This document shows, piece by piece, positions 11,417 to 25,700 of a stretch of DNA of 64,000 nt (the stretch's first letter is position 1; every line of letters starts with the position of its first letter). Location of the stretch: contig CANTUZ010000006.1 of NCBI GenBank assembly GCA_947846985.1, positions 47,349,207 to 47,413,206 on the forward strand, in the 5' to 3' direction. The position numbers and the translations under genes were made by a program. The DNA is from Fratercula arctica (lineage: Eukaryota > Chordata > Aves > Charadriiformes > Alcidae). The notes below the pieces were generated by a model. It did not search any database. It saw only the letters and a program-made list of their open reading frames with translations, and was not told the DNA's origin.

Positions 11417-14400
11417 GTAAGAAGCCCAGACACATTACAAAAGGAAGTGGAGAACTCGTGTAAGTAATCTTCAGTGAATCACCAACCGGAGCAACCATGG
11501 AAAAAGAGTTTATTATCTGATAGTTGCAAGTGTTGGGGAGGGACTGGATCACCAGAGGACATCTGCACAGTGTTTTCATCAGCCTAATTGTGCCAACATT
11601 AACATTAGCCAACAGGAACTGAGCTCAGTGTATTAAATAAACTTGCCAGTATTAACCTGTTAAAACTCTCGGAGTACTCGACGGAGCCAAGCCCTTCTTC
11701 AGCCCACCTGGAGCAGCATATGGCACCACCATCCAGATTAATCCTTTTAATCTGGACATTGCGGCAACTTGTAATGACATACAGAGTTTTCCACTGTTTC
11801 TAATTCAGCTCTCGTCAGTAATGGTTTTCAGTCCCTGCTTTTCTGAAGTTATTCCAGTTACTGTCGTGACATCATTTCCTTGTAGATTTGTGATTACCGT
11901 GGTGATTGGCAAATTGGCCGGTAATGTCAGCAGAGCGTCTGAGGCTGAGCGGGCCCCAGAAGTGAAGCAGGGTCTCCAGCGTGAAGGCTCCAGCTCAGGA
12001 CACCAACAGCAGGACACCAGCAGAGGAAACTCCAGAGGCTTTTTGTACCAGTGATGGGTCCCCGCAGGCTCTCATTTCTCATAGGAGAGCCACGAGGATC
12101 TCTGTGTCTTTTGTTGCATTCATCTAAAGGTGCACCCTTTGGCTTGGTGGCTACCAACCCTACTCTCATTTCAGTGAGCAGTGAAGATGTGCTCACAGGG
12201 AGCAAAGAATGGAATTAGGAAAATCCATGAAAATCCAGAATTTTCCTGGACCTGTAATTTTTCCTTCTCTAATTGTTGGTCTACAATAAAGATAAAAGAG
12301 GTCTTTCTTCTAATGGCACACCACAGAGCTCTGCTGTGAGGTCAAAGAAGAAAATGAGGCTTCTCTGGAGTAGAGAAATTATTCTCCCGTGCCACGTATA
12401 CCCGTCAAAATTTGGCTGAGCGGTTTCACGCAGACGTGCAGCCTGTGTGCAGCCAGACACCATTCACAGAGGAAGCTTTGGGTCTGAGCACCAGCTTGGA
12501 CAAACTTAGTTGTCTGAGACGTTAAGTAGAGAAGGAAGTCGACAAGGAGGAGAAGTAAATATTGAATCCGGCTTCACTGTCCTTCCCAGAGAAACAGCTT
12601 TCTCCTCTGTGGCCAGGACTGGCACAGGCAACTTCCTCCCTGAGTCTTGGTTTTCTTGGCAAAAGCTGTTTATTTTATTGCGTAATTTTTCTCCCGACGG
12701 GTCCAATCCCTGACTTGTTTCAAAAGAATTTGGCAATCTCTTTCTCATCACCCTTTGGGTTGCTGCTGTGTTCTGGGGCTGCTCCTGGGGTGATGCATGG
12801 CTGCTGGGTGACATTTGCAGACACATTACTGACAGGAACAGAGAGCCACAATGATTTCCTGAGGTGAAACTTCCCGCTAATCTGTGGGTGTCTGTGTTTG
12901 GGGATGTGTTGTTTCTTATTTTTCTTTGGCTTTCGTGTGATGTCCCAGCTGTACAAATTACATCACCACCACCCTGATATAAATTCCAGTTATTCACACT
13001 CCGGACAGCCCTGCTGCTCGCGGCTCAGACTGGGGCTGAGGAGTTTCTAATGGTCTCGCCCTAGATTCGGGCACTTGATCCGAGCCCATCATCTCTTGAA
13101 ATCAAGGGTTATCCCTATAGATAATTTTGTAAAACAGTAAGAATACATGAAGCAGAAGCAGCTGAGCTGTATTTGCAGGTGACAAGTTTCAGAGTTAATT
13201 TAATCTCCTTAAGTGAGCCTTCTAGATACAATTTTCACTTCCCTTGAAAAATGTTCCTGTAAAGGATATGTTTTATTCTTGACTTGACCAGGGCTCTGGT
13301 GAAACAAGGGTGATGTTACGGGAGGCCGAGATCATGTAATGAGGGGTGAAAGCAAAGACTTTTTACGTTTTTGGTGTTCAGTGAAATGCGGCGGACAAAG
13401 AGAGTAGGAATGCGGGATGCTGTATGTGAGCAGTGCTGCTCAGCTCACGAGCTCTCCTGTAGATCCACTTCCATAGCAGATAACCTATGGAAAGACTTTA
13501 AATTTCAAGAAAGACTCAGTTCTCAGTAGGAAAATGAGAGGTCCCTTTCAGAACTTGATTCCCTGGATGGGCCTATATTTAAATGACAAACCAAGATGAT
13601 AGTATTTTATATTTGTATATATACCGTGTATCAAATGTCTTTAAATTATAGAAAATCTAATACAGGGGAAAAATGGTAAAAACAATGAAGTTTTAAATTC
13701 ACGACACAATTTAACGTGATAAAATACGGTTTCCAATCCCCTGCTACTTTGCCCCAGTTCTCTTCCCATCCAACCCCATTAATCCCCACTAAACCCCTCG
13801 TCTCTGCCACAAACCTGAGGAACCAGAGACACGCTCCAAGACATGGAGATTAAATCCCACAGAAATCAGGAGTCACCTCCTAGATGAACTTGGTAGCTGA
13901 GAGATTCGTGCAAATAAGGCAAGGTATGTTAGGAAAGCCAGAAAAAGGTCAGTTTGGGAAAGTCAGAACAGAGCTGCACTAGGTTTTTGTTGTTTGAGCA
14001 TGGCACGGCAGCAGTATTTTGAATGTCTATGAAGCTGTTAAATAAAACACTGAGCTGATGGCTGGAAGTGGTGGAGGAAAAAATGAAAAAGAAGGAGAGG
14101 TACATTACCATGGTGTATAAAACTATTGCCAGAAAAAGTATTGACTGAGCTAGTACTAAGGAGTACTGAACAATCGATTGACAGAAAGAGTGAGCTTGGA
14201 CACAACGCAAGATACAATATGATGTGTGTCGGGAGTTACCTTCATCGTCTTACCATCACTAATTGCGTGGACAACACACAACAGCACCCACAGCCACTAA
14301 CCCACCGTATCTACCTTCAGTTATGCTGTCCCACGCAAAGCTGTCTGGATGCAGCGTGTCATTAAGAAAAACTATTAGAATAATAATACAATTATTAATG

Positions 14401-16310
14401 TACAATAATAGATTAAAATAATAAAGTTTTTTTTTTTTTTAATGTGTAGACAGTTTGGTACAGAGTGAGGAAAGTAAGTTGAGATGTCCGAGTCTGCCTG
14501 AGGGAGCTGATGGTAACAAGCTGGGGGAGAAAAAATGCCTTCCTTAAAAATCTTAACTGCATTTCACTGTGTTCTTCGGGTCACCGAGGCGGCTGGGGAG
14601 GAAGCTGCAGCAGTCTGTAGAAGCACAGTGATTTTTCTATGGAAACAGAACATCAGCCTGGAACCGAAAGCCCACAGAAGTGCAAACGCACTGCAGTAAC
14701 GGCACTGACTGTTTCGAATACATTTTTGCTTTGGCTGCAGATCAAACTGTGGGTAGAAGTTCAGGTCATTTCATTTTCTGCCCAGACAAGTCTTCCATTT
14801 CTAGCTAGCTGTTGGCCTTGCCATTTCCATCGAAGAGCTGCTAATGCAGCAATGTCTTCCATAGCATATTTTAGACTCGCTGTCACTGCTGCCTCTGCAG
14901 TTTGTCACTTGCAGTCCATTGCTCCCATTTTTTTCCTTGCCCGTTCTGTGGGACTTTTCAGAATGGAGATGAAGTGCTGGATTTGATGGGCCAAATCCAT
15001 TTTTTTATAGACAGCTTGCCGTAGTAGGATACACAGCGTCATGATTGTCATCTGTTCCTGCTGAGCATTATAGAAACCCGCGCATTTCCCTGAACGCTCA
15101 GTCCTCAAACCCTTCTAAGCACTTTGTTTACCCAACTTGTTAATACAACAAAAGTCTTGACACCCTGGGCTGCCATTATGGCAACGCACTTTTAATTAAG
15201 AAGAGAATTCACTACTGCATCAGTAGGAAAAAAGAACAAGACTTGTTTTCTTAATTTGATATGTGGTGTGCGATATTGACCTTTGAATTTAGGCCAATAA
15301 ATTTTCCTTTTTCACAAGTAGAACTCTTATTATTTAGCCTTCATGATTCTTTTAAATGGAAATATCATAAAGGTAATATTCAAAACAAAGATGTGACAAA
15401 AAAGTATGAGGCAAGTATAGATTTTTTAACAGTCTTAATTAGTCATAAAATATCAGAGTAGAAAATTTCCATTTGAATGACTCACATTATTAAGTACAAG
15501 ACTGTATGTTTCCATGGCTCAGCAACCTTAGTAAATACATCATTAGTGATCCACAGAGCGAGAATGGCTGGTCTGCTGTTGGTGTTCCGATTTTCAGCAG
15601 CTTAACACATTAATGATATAACTGCCATTGTTTTTCCATAAACGTTGTTGTTGTCGTCCCTGCCAGCGTATGTTGTGGGATCAGAGATGCACGGGGTAGG
15701 GATTCACATGCTCGTCCATGAATCACACTAAGACTGGCTTTCCACAGTCTGTTAAAATCTAGGAAGGCTGAAGACCATTAATATAATACATATTCTGTAA
15801 CTGTAACAGGCAACTCAGACTCTTTTCCATGAGTCTATGTCTTAAAATCATGCAATATTTCCTTGCCTTTTAATGTAACAGGAAACATACCAGTGGGAGA
15901 AAAAAAATACTGGGTCTTCTGGAAATTTTCTATTGGGGAAGAGGTTAACACTGTACAGCATAACTTAAGCCAAGGCATTAGTCTTTTACTGGATCTCAGA
16001 AGCATGAATATGTGGACCTGTGCGAAGTGCTAATTAGGGACTATGCCTGTCTACAGGTGCTACAATTGCAGTCTTTTGAGCTGTTGATCTGAGTATTCAT
16101 CTTCAGGGCTTTGGTCCTCATCAACTTAAATATTAATGATCTCATCATACCACTGTCCCTCCAGTTGAAATAGTTGGTGAGGCTGATGCTCCACACTGCC
16201 AGTAAGTTGTTAATGTACACATTCAGATGTGGATTTACATGATATAGGAAAATACCACATGATAAAACCAAAGATCCTCCTCTCCAGCAGTGACAGGCCT
16301 ATTAAGCTTT
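11417..16310. other. Non-coding DNA, no gene recognised
   Basis: No convincing exon was found. Two patches near 14,960-15,250 and 15,540-15,670 are free of repeats and contain words such as TTAATTAAG and ATTAATGAT. They could be conserved non-coding elements, but this cannot be tested here. The overlapping 163-codon minus frame (12,506-12,997) and plus frames in the same place are mutually exclusive and show no domain. A 14-base T run occurs near 14,428. Confidence 0.55.
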
Positions 16311-16795
16311 ATTAAGCTTTGTTGCCCCTGATTGGCCTCACCTGGGACCTCCACCCACACCCATGGCCCCAGCAGCTCTATTTAAGCTCAGCCTGGGGAC
16401 CCTCAGCCCCTGCCTGAGCTGTGTTGGAGAGGTGTCATTCTCTAGCTTGGCAATGCCTCTGCCTGTTTGTAGAGCTCATCAGTCTAGACCTCAGCCTGCA
16501 GATGGATATTCTGACTTGACTTCAGTCCTGTCTTGTTGGCATGGTCCTACCTAGCAACCACTGGATGTGATCCTAGCCCTGACATGTGGATTGACTTACT
16601 GACTTTGGACTTGTCTCTTCACCATGGTATTGCCTTATGGTATGGACTCTTGGTGGAACCTGCCCTGCTTTCCTTGCTCAGGTACTGTGGGAGTGGGTTG
16701 TGGCTGGAGAGGTCTCCCTGTCCTGCTGTCCTCCTTGGTGCCCATCCCTTAAGGAGCAGTAGGCCCTTGCTTCTCCCTGACAAGTAGTCAAAAGC
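16311..16795 (+). repeat. Dispersed promoter-like repeat, copy B
   Basis: This is the plus-strand relative of copy A. It contains an inverted CCAAT box (ATTGG, 16,331-16,335), then CCTCACCTGGGACCT, CCACCCACACCC, ATGG and a TATA-like TATTTAAG at 16,379-16,386, followed by CTCAGCC. Just upstream, ATTAAGCTTT occurs twice in tandem (16,301-16,320). Similarity to copy A extends into a CCCTCAG...TGAGCTGTG segment and then weakens; the 3' limit near 16,795 is estimated. CCAAT and TATA boxes at fixed spacing, shared between distant inverted copies, point to a mobile element with an internal RNA polymerase II promoter, most simply a solo LTR. I found no coding region or primer-binding site. Confidence 0.5.
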
Positions 16796-19700
16796 AACTA
16801 CTACTGGAAGAGTGTAAGAGTAGTTGAGTGGGCGCAGGCTGAGGGTGAAGTGATAGTTCCCCAATGTATTCCTCTAGTCTCTGACCACTTGCAGCTCAGG
16901 GAACCAGAGTTGGTGCCTTTATATTCAATAACTGTCAATGGATTTCCCTTATCTGAATTTATCAAGTCTTCCCTTGAGCCCATGTAAACCTTTAGCATTC
17001 ACAGTGTCCTGTAGCAAGGAGTTCAATGACATAATATATGATGTGAAGCACAACATATTCTTTGTTTGAACCTGGTACCTGGTGGTTTTGTATGACACCT
17101 GTCACTTCCCGAAGTGATGTAATGTGAGCTATCAGTTCTTATTTGCCTTCTGTGTGTCACTTTACACTGTAAATGTCTACTGTACTCTTTTCTTAGTGGT
17201 CTCTTCTGGGGACGAAGAGTTGTAGTTTACTGAGTTATTTCATATTTACACACAGAAATGGATGCAGGCATGAGCATATGTGTGCACACCCTTCTGCTTA
17301 TTAGTACTGAAATTAATTAGGAGATGAGGGATGCCTTAGAACTTGTGCCTCCACGGCTTTATTGATTTGGTATCCAAAAGAATATATAAGAATATATTCA
17401 TTGGTATTGGTTTAAACTCCTGCAAGCTCTGTTATGCAAATCAGACTGAGAAAAGCGCAACAGCATAACTTATTTACAGATGCCTTGGCAGCCCTGCAGA
17501 GCAGTGTTTAGGGAAGCACCTGTTTCTCCCCAGTCAATAGGGCTGCTCTGTTGTGAGATGCATTGTTCCTTTCCACTGTTGCTATGCAAGTGAAAATAAT
17601 CTGGAGGGGAAGTAGCACAAAGGTTTTAAACATTAATAATTGATCTGTAAAATGTAGAATCATTATTTTTGCTAGTAATTGGTTTCTGGTCTCTACAAAG
17701 TCTAAGTGAAAAACATACCAGGTGTGCAATTAAAACTAAAAAGGGTATAGGCTGTATCTGACAAATGAAGCTGAAGTACAGCTATTCCGTTGTGTTCCCA
17801 TATGTATATCCAGGTCAGTTTTTGGAGAATGCAGCACAGCCCAGACTTTCAAGTTGGATACCCGAATTGATTTGAAAAGTTGCTGTACTGGCAGCTGCTG
17901 TATGCTTAGCTCTCTCTGGAGCTTGTCCTTAAGGGACTAAGAATGACAGTGGAATCTGTGCAGCCCAAACTGTTCCACCCAAACACAGGCATCAGGAAGG
18001 AGGTGATGGGAGATGGGTTAGAAATCAGCAGTGTGCTCCTGGTGTGGGGACAAACAACACTTTTCTTGCTGGCATGGAACAAGGAGAGGCAGCGCAGAGC
18101 TCTGTCAGTCTGGGCAGCTTGTGTGTCATAGTAAATATCCACTAACATTCCCATTCCAACAGGAAAAAAAGACTCTGTGGTTTAGGAAAGAACTTATTGG
18201 CAGCTGTAGATTTGGTTTCATGACTGAGGAGTGTCACAGCAGCTCAACAGATCTCACAGTCTGAGGCTGCTGAAAGACCCTTTTTTCCCAGTTATCTGGA
18301 AACTTGCTGTAAGTTAAAACAACTGCTTCCTATTCCGGTCAGTGATGACCCACAGCTCCTAAAAGGAGTGGGACCTCTCACCCTGCCCCACTATTGACTG
18401 CGTCTGCTTTTGCCAAGCTCAGGCTATTACTTGGTCCTCTCTAATGAGACACTTCAGAGACAGGAGAACACACAGTAACTGCTAGCATGAAGTAACTTTG
18501 TAATGTGAGAAGAACTGCTTTCTGACCCTGATGAGCACAGCTGGTTTTGAGGTATTCTGCAGAAAAATCTTGTGGATCTGGAAGAACTATTGCTTGTTTC
18601 TGCATCATCTGACCAACACCCATCTGTTAGCCAAACTAAAACTACAAGTATTTTGCCCCACTGCTACTGCTGGCAGTACACTGGAGGTCAGAGCCATGTT
18701 ATGGTGCTGGAAGTGAACTCCTGTTTCTTGTTAGTTAATAGTGGCTAATGAGGAAAAAAACAGTACTATAAACAAAACAGCATCCATGGCAACATAGCAG
18801 TTTACTCTTGAACTTCTCAAAATAGGAATAATTAATTTAGCCTCTTTCTTCAGTTTTTATATTTAAAAAGCTTACACAGGCAGATGTGGGCATGTTCTGG
18901 CAATTAATAATCAGCTGAGTCAGAGGTCTTCAAGGGAGCTTGTAATGAAGCGCGAGGAAGGATCTTCCTCTTTTACATTTAAGTTCTTGTATCCGGAATG
19001 CAATCTGTATTGCTCAGCACAGCGGCTTTGCCTTTTTGGGCTTTATCAAAGGAGATGCTTTTCCTATTGCCTTTGACAATTAAAAATGAGGTAGCTGAGT
19101 TCTCACTTGCTGGACTACATGAGTGTATTAGTCATGCAAGTCTGATCTGGTGACACCTACCCCCAGGGAAGGTGCTACCAGTCTCTTTATATGGTCCCTA
19201 CAACTATACCAGCTCAATGCATTTGTCCTAATTTAGAGTAACAAATGAACACAAAGATCAACCAGTTTGTGCTGGGAATAGGAAGTGAATACGTATTGAT
19301 GGATCATAGCCTGGTTCCCCAAACTACATACTCCGTCCCCAGTTCTTAGGTGGGCTCCTTGGCTGCAAATCAGGTAGAAACATGTCAGGGAAGATTTCCT
19401 TGCAAAGACTCCACTTCTGTGGCATTGTATCAGGAAAATGAGGTTAATGAACCTTCTGAATGACGGACTTGTTCCAAGAGACCTATATTTAGGATCCCTG
19501 ATGTGGATTCAGACCTCCAAAACCACTAATACAGCAAAGGCTGGAAGTGCTAGCAAAAACAGTGACACTAATACTGCAAGCATCTACAGACCAATTTGAA
19601 GCACATGCCTTACTGTTTTCAGGGTAAAAGGTCTGCATCCTTGGGTAACTGAGGATTCTGGAAATACAGATATTAAATCTGGGCTCAGGACTTGAATTTG

Positions 19701-22700
19701 GCACTGACCTGAATAAGGTAAAAGACAGTATGAGCAAGGTTGTCACTTGGCTCAGTAAGCTTACACAGTTCCTTACAGCCTTTATCATCCAGGCCTCCTT
19801 ATCTTGCTTCATCTGCTCCATTCCAGTGATATTTTTAGCATGCATTCACTGTACAGTTTTTCCAGTCTGGCTGCCTGACCCTTTGGTCTCCTAACAATGC
19901 AGCTGCAATGGAAGTGGTGCATGAGCAAAGGCTGCCAGTGAAGTGGGATTTCTTCCAGATCCCAGAATAACCCCCAAATTTGACCAATCCTGTCCCCTTG
20001 GAGCTGTTTTTAAACGAGTCAAGCTGGGAGTTTTTTTTTCTTTAAGGTTCTGTTAACCTATAAATGGCTGCAGCTCAGCTTTGAAGTTAACACTTCATTA
20101 AGATTAATTGGGGAAGTTCACACCTCTGCTGGGAGTTTGTCTAGCAGACTCTGCAAGGCAGAAGTGGGCAGATTTACATGCTGATGCCTGGCTTTGTAGC
20201 CATAAAATCAAGGACAGGAACTTGCTCAAGGAAGAGTACAAGAGCTGAAAAATGACCCTGCTTCCACAGGCTCCGCTCCTCCTGAACTTAATAAAGTGAA
20301 TGGATGCTGGTGACAAGAGCCCTGAACTTGACAATCTCAGGGCACTGAATGACCGGGGATATATGATTAAACCTTATGTTACTGGTGGTGGATAAACAAA
20401 GAGGTAAACTTTTCCATTTAGCTACTGCCGGCTGGTATGAGCTGGAGATTATTCACTGTGAGGAGGAGAAGGGAAACAGGGCTGGCTTCTGCTGACACAC
20501 AGGCTGTGTCCGGTGCGCTGAGCCCATGGGAGAGGTCTCCAGGAGGATGCGGGGGGAGTAGGAGAGCTGTGTAATTCTGTCTCTTCCCCTTGTGTCAGGC
20601 CACATGATGGGAAGGAAGAACGCTGCAACACGTCAGGTCCATCAGGACTAGGAAAGCTGATGCCCTTTTAGCCTCTGATGAGGTATCTGTGAGCATTATT
20701 CCTGGCGCCTTTGAACCTGTGGCGCTTGCAACAAGTGGAAATCAAAATTGGAAACAAATAAAGTACAGTTTAAACCTCATTACACAGGAAGTTTTTGAAA
20801 AGCCTTACTTGTCAAAATGTCAATGCATTTTCTTTTTATGGGGGGAAAAAACCACCCCAAAACCGTGTCAGCATCCTGCTAGAAAAGGAGCGCTGCATCA
20901 ATCAATGGCCTGTAGGTCATACTTGTGGAGGAAAAGAGGCTGAAATCTCTAGCTGCTCTTCTGTCCTGCTGTTGCTAACTGCCCCTTACACCGGACCGCA
21001 CAGCAGGATCCTGGTAACATCTTAGTGCAAATTCCTGACGGTCTGGGTTAATACGCTGGGTTGTAGGCTGTGCTGGTGAGCTGCCAGCTCTGCCACAAAG
21101 GAGGCAGCACAAGTCCTTGTGGTTTCCTCAGCTCTGACTTCTTTCTCCTTCTGATGATTCTTTTGGACCAGTAAATCATCAATGGCTGGTTGAGGTCAAT
21201 TAGTCGTTTCTCTGGGATTTCTAGATGACAGTCAGAGCTGGGATGATCCCAGGTAAAAGAAAGCCTTAAACCAATGGATGCTTCCCCTATACATTATCTC
21301 ATAAGCAGTGAATTGTGTATCTCTGGGATACACCTGGTCATCTGTGACAGCCTAAGTGTTTGTCCTAAGCAGGGCAGATATCTGTGACCAGCAATGTCTT
21401 AAAATCACCGTTTTTTTCCGACAGAGCCCTCCACTAGAATAATGTAGTGGTAATGATGTTTCTACCAGCACTTGGGAAAAGTCCTTTTCCCTTGCCAAAG
21501 TACAGAGAAACAGTATATCAAAGCTATGGCAGTGTGATGTACAGCATAATAATTAAGTCAGATCTAGGAGTATGTCAAAGTTCATATTCGGAACACTTCT
21601 TCCCATAATCAGTTTTCATTCTCAAGAGCAGATGAGTTGCAAAGTCCTGTATGACAATGAATATAAATCCCAGCTGAAGTGGTTTAAGTGAACTCTCCAA
21701 TCTACCAGTGATTACCTTCCACAGTAATGACAGTGTGGTGCTTTCCATAATATCTGCTCAGCATTTTGAAAGGGTTATGATTAGCTGTGATATGACAAAA
21801 TAAACAATGGTGTGTAGTGTTTGCACAATGGCTTTCGTACTTACTGCTTTGTGCAAGATAATCTTGTGGCCTGAAGCTAGGAGAAACATCCCTTGTAGCA
21901 CAGTCAGCTTCTTTGATACATCTTTATCTTACTTTTTACTGTGTTTATTGCTGGCAGAAAACAAGAGTAAATGTATAGATAAACTTCAGGGTCTTATCAT
22001 TTGGCTAGAGGGGTAATCCTGGCTCCATTCATGTAAACAGCTAAATTCCTTCTGATTCCATTTGGACCAGGATTTCATCTCTTTGAGTACTTATTTCCCC
22101 CTCTATTTGCAGTCCTTGAAGTAATTACAGACTGCTGTCTACCACCTGCATTCCACTGGGTGCAGAGATTGCAGCTGAAGGCTCAGCAGTGAGCACAAGG
22201 AGAAATATTCTCCTAAACTTTCAGATCTTTAAGCATTTGTGGGGCAGGGAATGTGGGAGGATCCACGAACCAGGGCCTGAAAACCCATCAGGCACCAGAA
22301 GGAGCGGCTGGAAGAAAGGGGCAAGTCCAGCTGCGAGCTTGTCCTCTGATGTGGCTGCTAAAATAGGCACAGTTCCCTGCATTACCAGTGAAGCACAATA
22401 GCTAATGCTGGAGGGACAGCGATGAGAATCTCATCTTAGAGCTTTAATATCTTAATATTTTTTCTATGGTACCAGTATGTGGAATCTTCAGAAATATAAA
22501 AAAAATAAATTAGAGCAACCAGGGAGCCACTGCCCTACTTCTATATATAAGTCCTCTGTTGTCTTACCATTGCTTCATATCTAGTCAGGACGTTTCCAGT
22601 TCTATGAAATGATCTTTGGTGTCCATGGCTCATAAAAACAGAAATATAACATGTATATTTGTAATGTATATTTTTTTAAAATAGGTTTTCTACTTTTCAG

Positions 22701-25700
22701 GATGAATATTTATACAGATGGAGGTTATGATACTGGCTGTACTAGAACTTGAAATCTGTTTGTTTACAGGTCAGATGCAGTTGAGAGATCTACAGCACAA
22801 ACCACCCTACCGTTGACCTTAGCTTGCCAGTGCTCCGGAGCAAGATGTGATTCAATGGAGTCCGGGCTAATGCAAGTCTGAGTTGCCCACAGGAATCCAG
22901 GCTTTCTTGGTGTAGCAGGAGGTCCTGCTCCCCCCTCACAGTAACTCAGAGCTCCACGGCAGATTTAAGTTCCACTTTCTGCTTTACTATCTTCTATGCA
23001 GAGTTATGCTGTAAACAGCTTTCAGCAGTCAAAACACTCATAAAGATGGATATATCAAGAGCTCCTTTTATATAAGAAATGTTTTACTACATAAAACCAG
23101 CAAGACTGGCTTGTTAGGAGAAGTGCTGACTTCTACAAGTACCTCCTTTTTCTTAATGACTATAGATGCTGGCAGTACAACCAATGGCCATCGCTGCCTT
23201 CCAGAGTCTGTTTGCATTTTGGTATAACTCCTTTCACTTAGAAGAACTGGAGACCACGTAGTTTTATCTGGATCTCCATTGCCTGGAAATGGAAATACAG
23301 CTAATTTTTAGAAACAGGCTGGACAAATGCTTGCTGCACAACACTGGTTAAGGATAGACAAAATGTAATGCCTTATGTAAAATATCACTGGAAATGTAGG
23401 TTTAGCTACCTGAATTTGAATTCAGGAGAGGCATCTGGCTCTTGTGGAAGTTCATTCACATTTATTTGCAGTGAGCCTGTGGGATTCGCTAGCCCAGGCT
23501 GGGCTAATCAAATGAAAATATATTTCCGGGTCTGGACCAGAAGACTTCATGATTAAGGAAGAAGTGTCCTGTGTTACACAGTCCATCAAACACAGCACGT
23601 GCCCAAACATAATACCCTTGGTAGCGTATAGGAGAACTTCTTCCTTTTAGGCTCCATGGTGAGCATGGTCTGTAGGACTGGTTACAGGTGTTCCTATCAG
23701 GGCAACAACAGATGCATTTCTGCTTAACTCGGTTGAAAAGTCTCTTTCTGTGCCTTCTGTCTAGTGGGCAGCAACATGATTCACTTAAAAAAAAAAAAGT
23801 TTTTTCAATTTATGGGGCTACAGCAGAACTTAGAAATACTGCAGATAAGTTGATTACCCTCTCCTGAAGATCAGATAAGAGGAAAAGTATTGCCTAATTG
23901 ACATGATGGGTTGTCCCAACAGAGTCTTTATCTTAAGATAGTTTTCATATTTCCAAATGTAGAAACCTAAAACAGTGGTGAAGGAGGCTAGGCTTGTGGT
24001 TTGGTTGGTTTTTTTTTTTTGGCTTAATCAGCAAACCTGAAAAGGTGTATCTGTGAAGTCAGTCAGAAAAGTAGGGAAATTCCTGGTTGTAGCTCTTGGA
24101 AGCTCTGGCAGAAGCAAAGCCAGGTTATTTCTATAGAGGTTGTGTTATCATCAGATGTAGTCTGGAAAGAACGTGTTAAGAACTGGGTTTGATTTATTCT
24201 AGGACCTAGGGTTCAAGTTCAAATCCAAATCAGGATTAAAAAGGAGTAGAGTATCCAGCAGGAGATTTTTGCCTTCGAAATGACAGAAACAGTGAGAAAT
24301 CTAGCTGGCTTTGGTGACAGGTCAGGTTTTTAAATCACCTTGATTTTTGCACACCTTCTCTTGCAGATAATTGAAGCCATATTTTGTTACATATATGCAG
24401 CATAAATTTCTATTGGTAGCATGTCTTTATCCTGAGAAATTCCTTTTTTTCCCCCCTGTAACTGAGACAAAGAAGCTCCTCTTTGGGATTCCTGTCATCC
24501 TCCTTCCAGCTTCTGTCAAACAGTCTGAGCCTAATATGAATTCCAGTGATGAGGAATAACCTGATATTTTGCTTACTTTAGTGAATGAAAGGTTAATTCT
24601 GTACATCTAAGTTTTATACTGCATGCTAGTTTGTTAAAGGCATTTTACCACACAGCTGGTGAGGGATTTTCAAAAATACAAGAGGGGCCTGTATGTTATT
24701 TGTTTTAACTTTTCCTTTCAACTTTTTTTTTCGTTAAGTTCCCAGATGACTGCACACTCTTGAATGCAGCAATCTGTTTAATCTAGTTTTAGCCTTCCTT
24801 TTCCTGTTTTGCTGTTTACTTTTCGTTCCATGCCAGTAGCTATTGAGGCAATACTGTGGGTCCATTATCTGTTTGAGGCCTCTTGGAATATATGTGTTGG
24901 CTTTGCTCTCTGTGTGCATGCATGAGAGAGGGGGAATAAACATGCATGTGGCCAATTAGTTAGTACACTTAAATTAATGAAGAGCGATCTACGAATCTCC
25001 TTTTTTTTGGAGAATTTGGAAATACTGAGAATGTTTGCCATGTAGCCTTCAAAAGCTTCAAAAGCAGCTATAAGGTCACAGTCTAATACTCCCTTCTGTA
25101 TACTCATGTCTTTTCTAAAAATATTTCCCAACTTAATCTTCAGTATATGGAACAGGAGGGCAGAGGGGGAACGGCAGTGTTTACGACCAAAGTGCAAAGA
25201 CGAGGAAGAAAATGAAATCCACCAAAAAAGCGAATCTTTTGATCTCTGCTTCATTTTCCTCATTATGAACTTAACAGTACCAGCAGTTGTGTTCTAACTA
25301 AACATTGAGTTTATGGACCCATGTCTCTGCCTACAGATAAGGGAAGGTCAAGAGGAACTCTCCTAATGCTGTCTTTGCTTTTGCAGATTTTCCTTGAATT
25401 GGGACACCCAAACAAGTCGGTGGGAGTCTAAACGACACCAGTGATTTGGCTGTGTTGCTGCTTGAGGTCGGTAGAACATGATCAAAGATGTCAGCTCTGG
25501 ATACATGCAATACTGGTAGAAAAGAGTCTTGGTAATACCACAGGTAAAGGGGCCTCTAGGAGCCATGAAACTTGAGAGAAAATGCCAGAGTAAAACCAAG
25601 AAGAACAAAATTAACCCAGCTAGTGGAATTTGGGAAGGAGGGTAGAAAAGCAAGGTTTTGTATGACCTTTTCTCTTTTGGCTTTTGAACTGTGAAAAACC

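Noticed and set aside
12506..12997. 163-codon minus-strand frame
   Set aside because: No recognisable motif or exon boundary, and plus-strand frames of similar quality overlap it.
24865..25263. Minus-strand peptide with a faint CR1-like word
   Set aside because: Only a few residues resemble CR1 and the nucleotide sequence does not show CR1 blocks.
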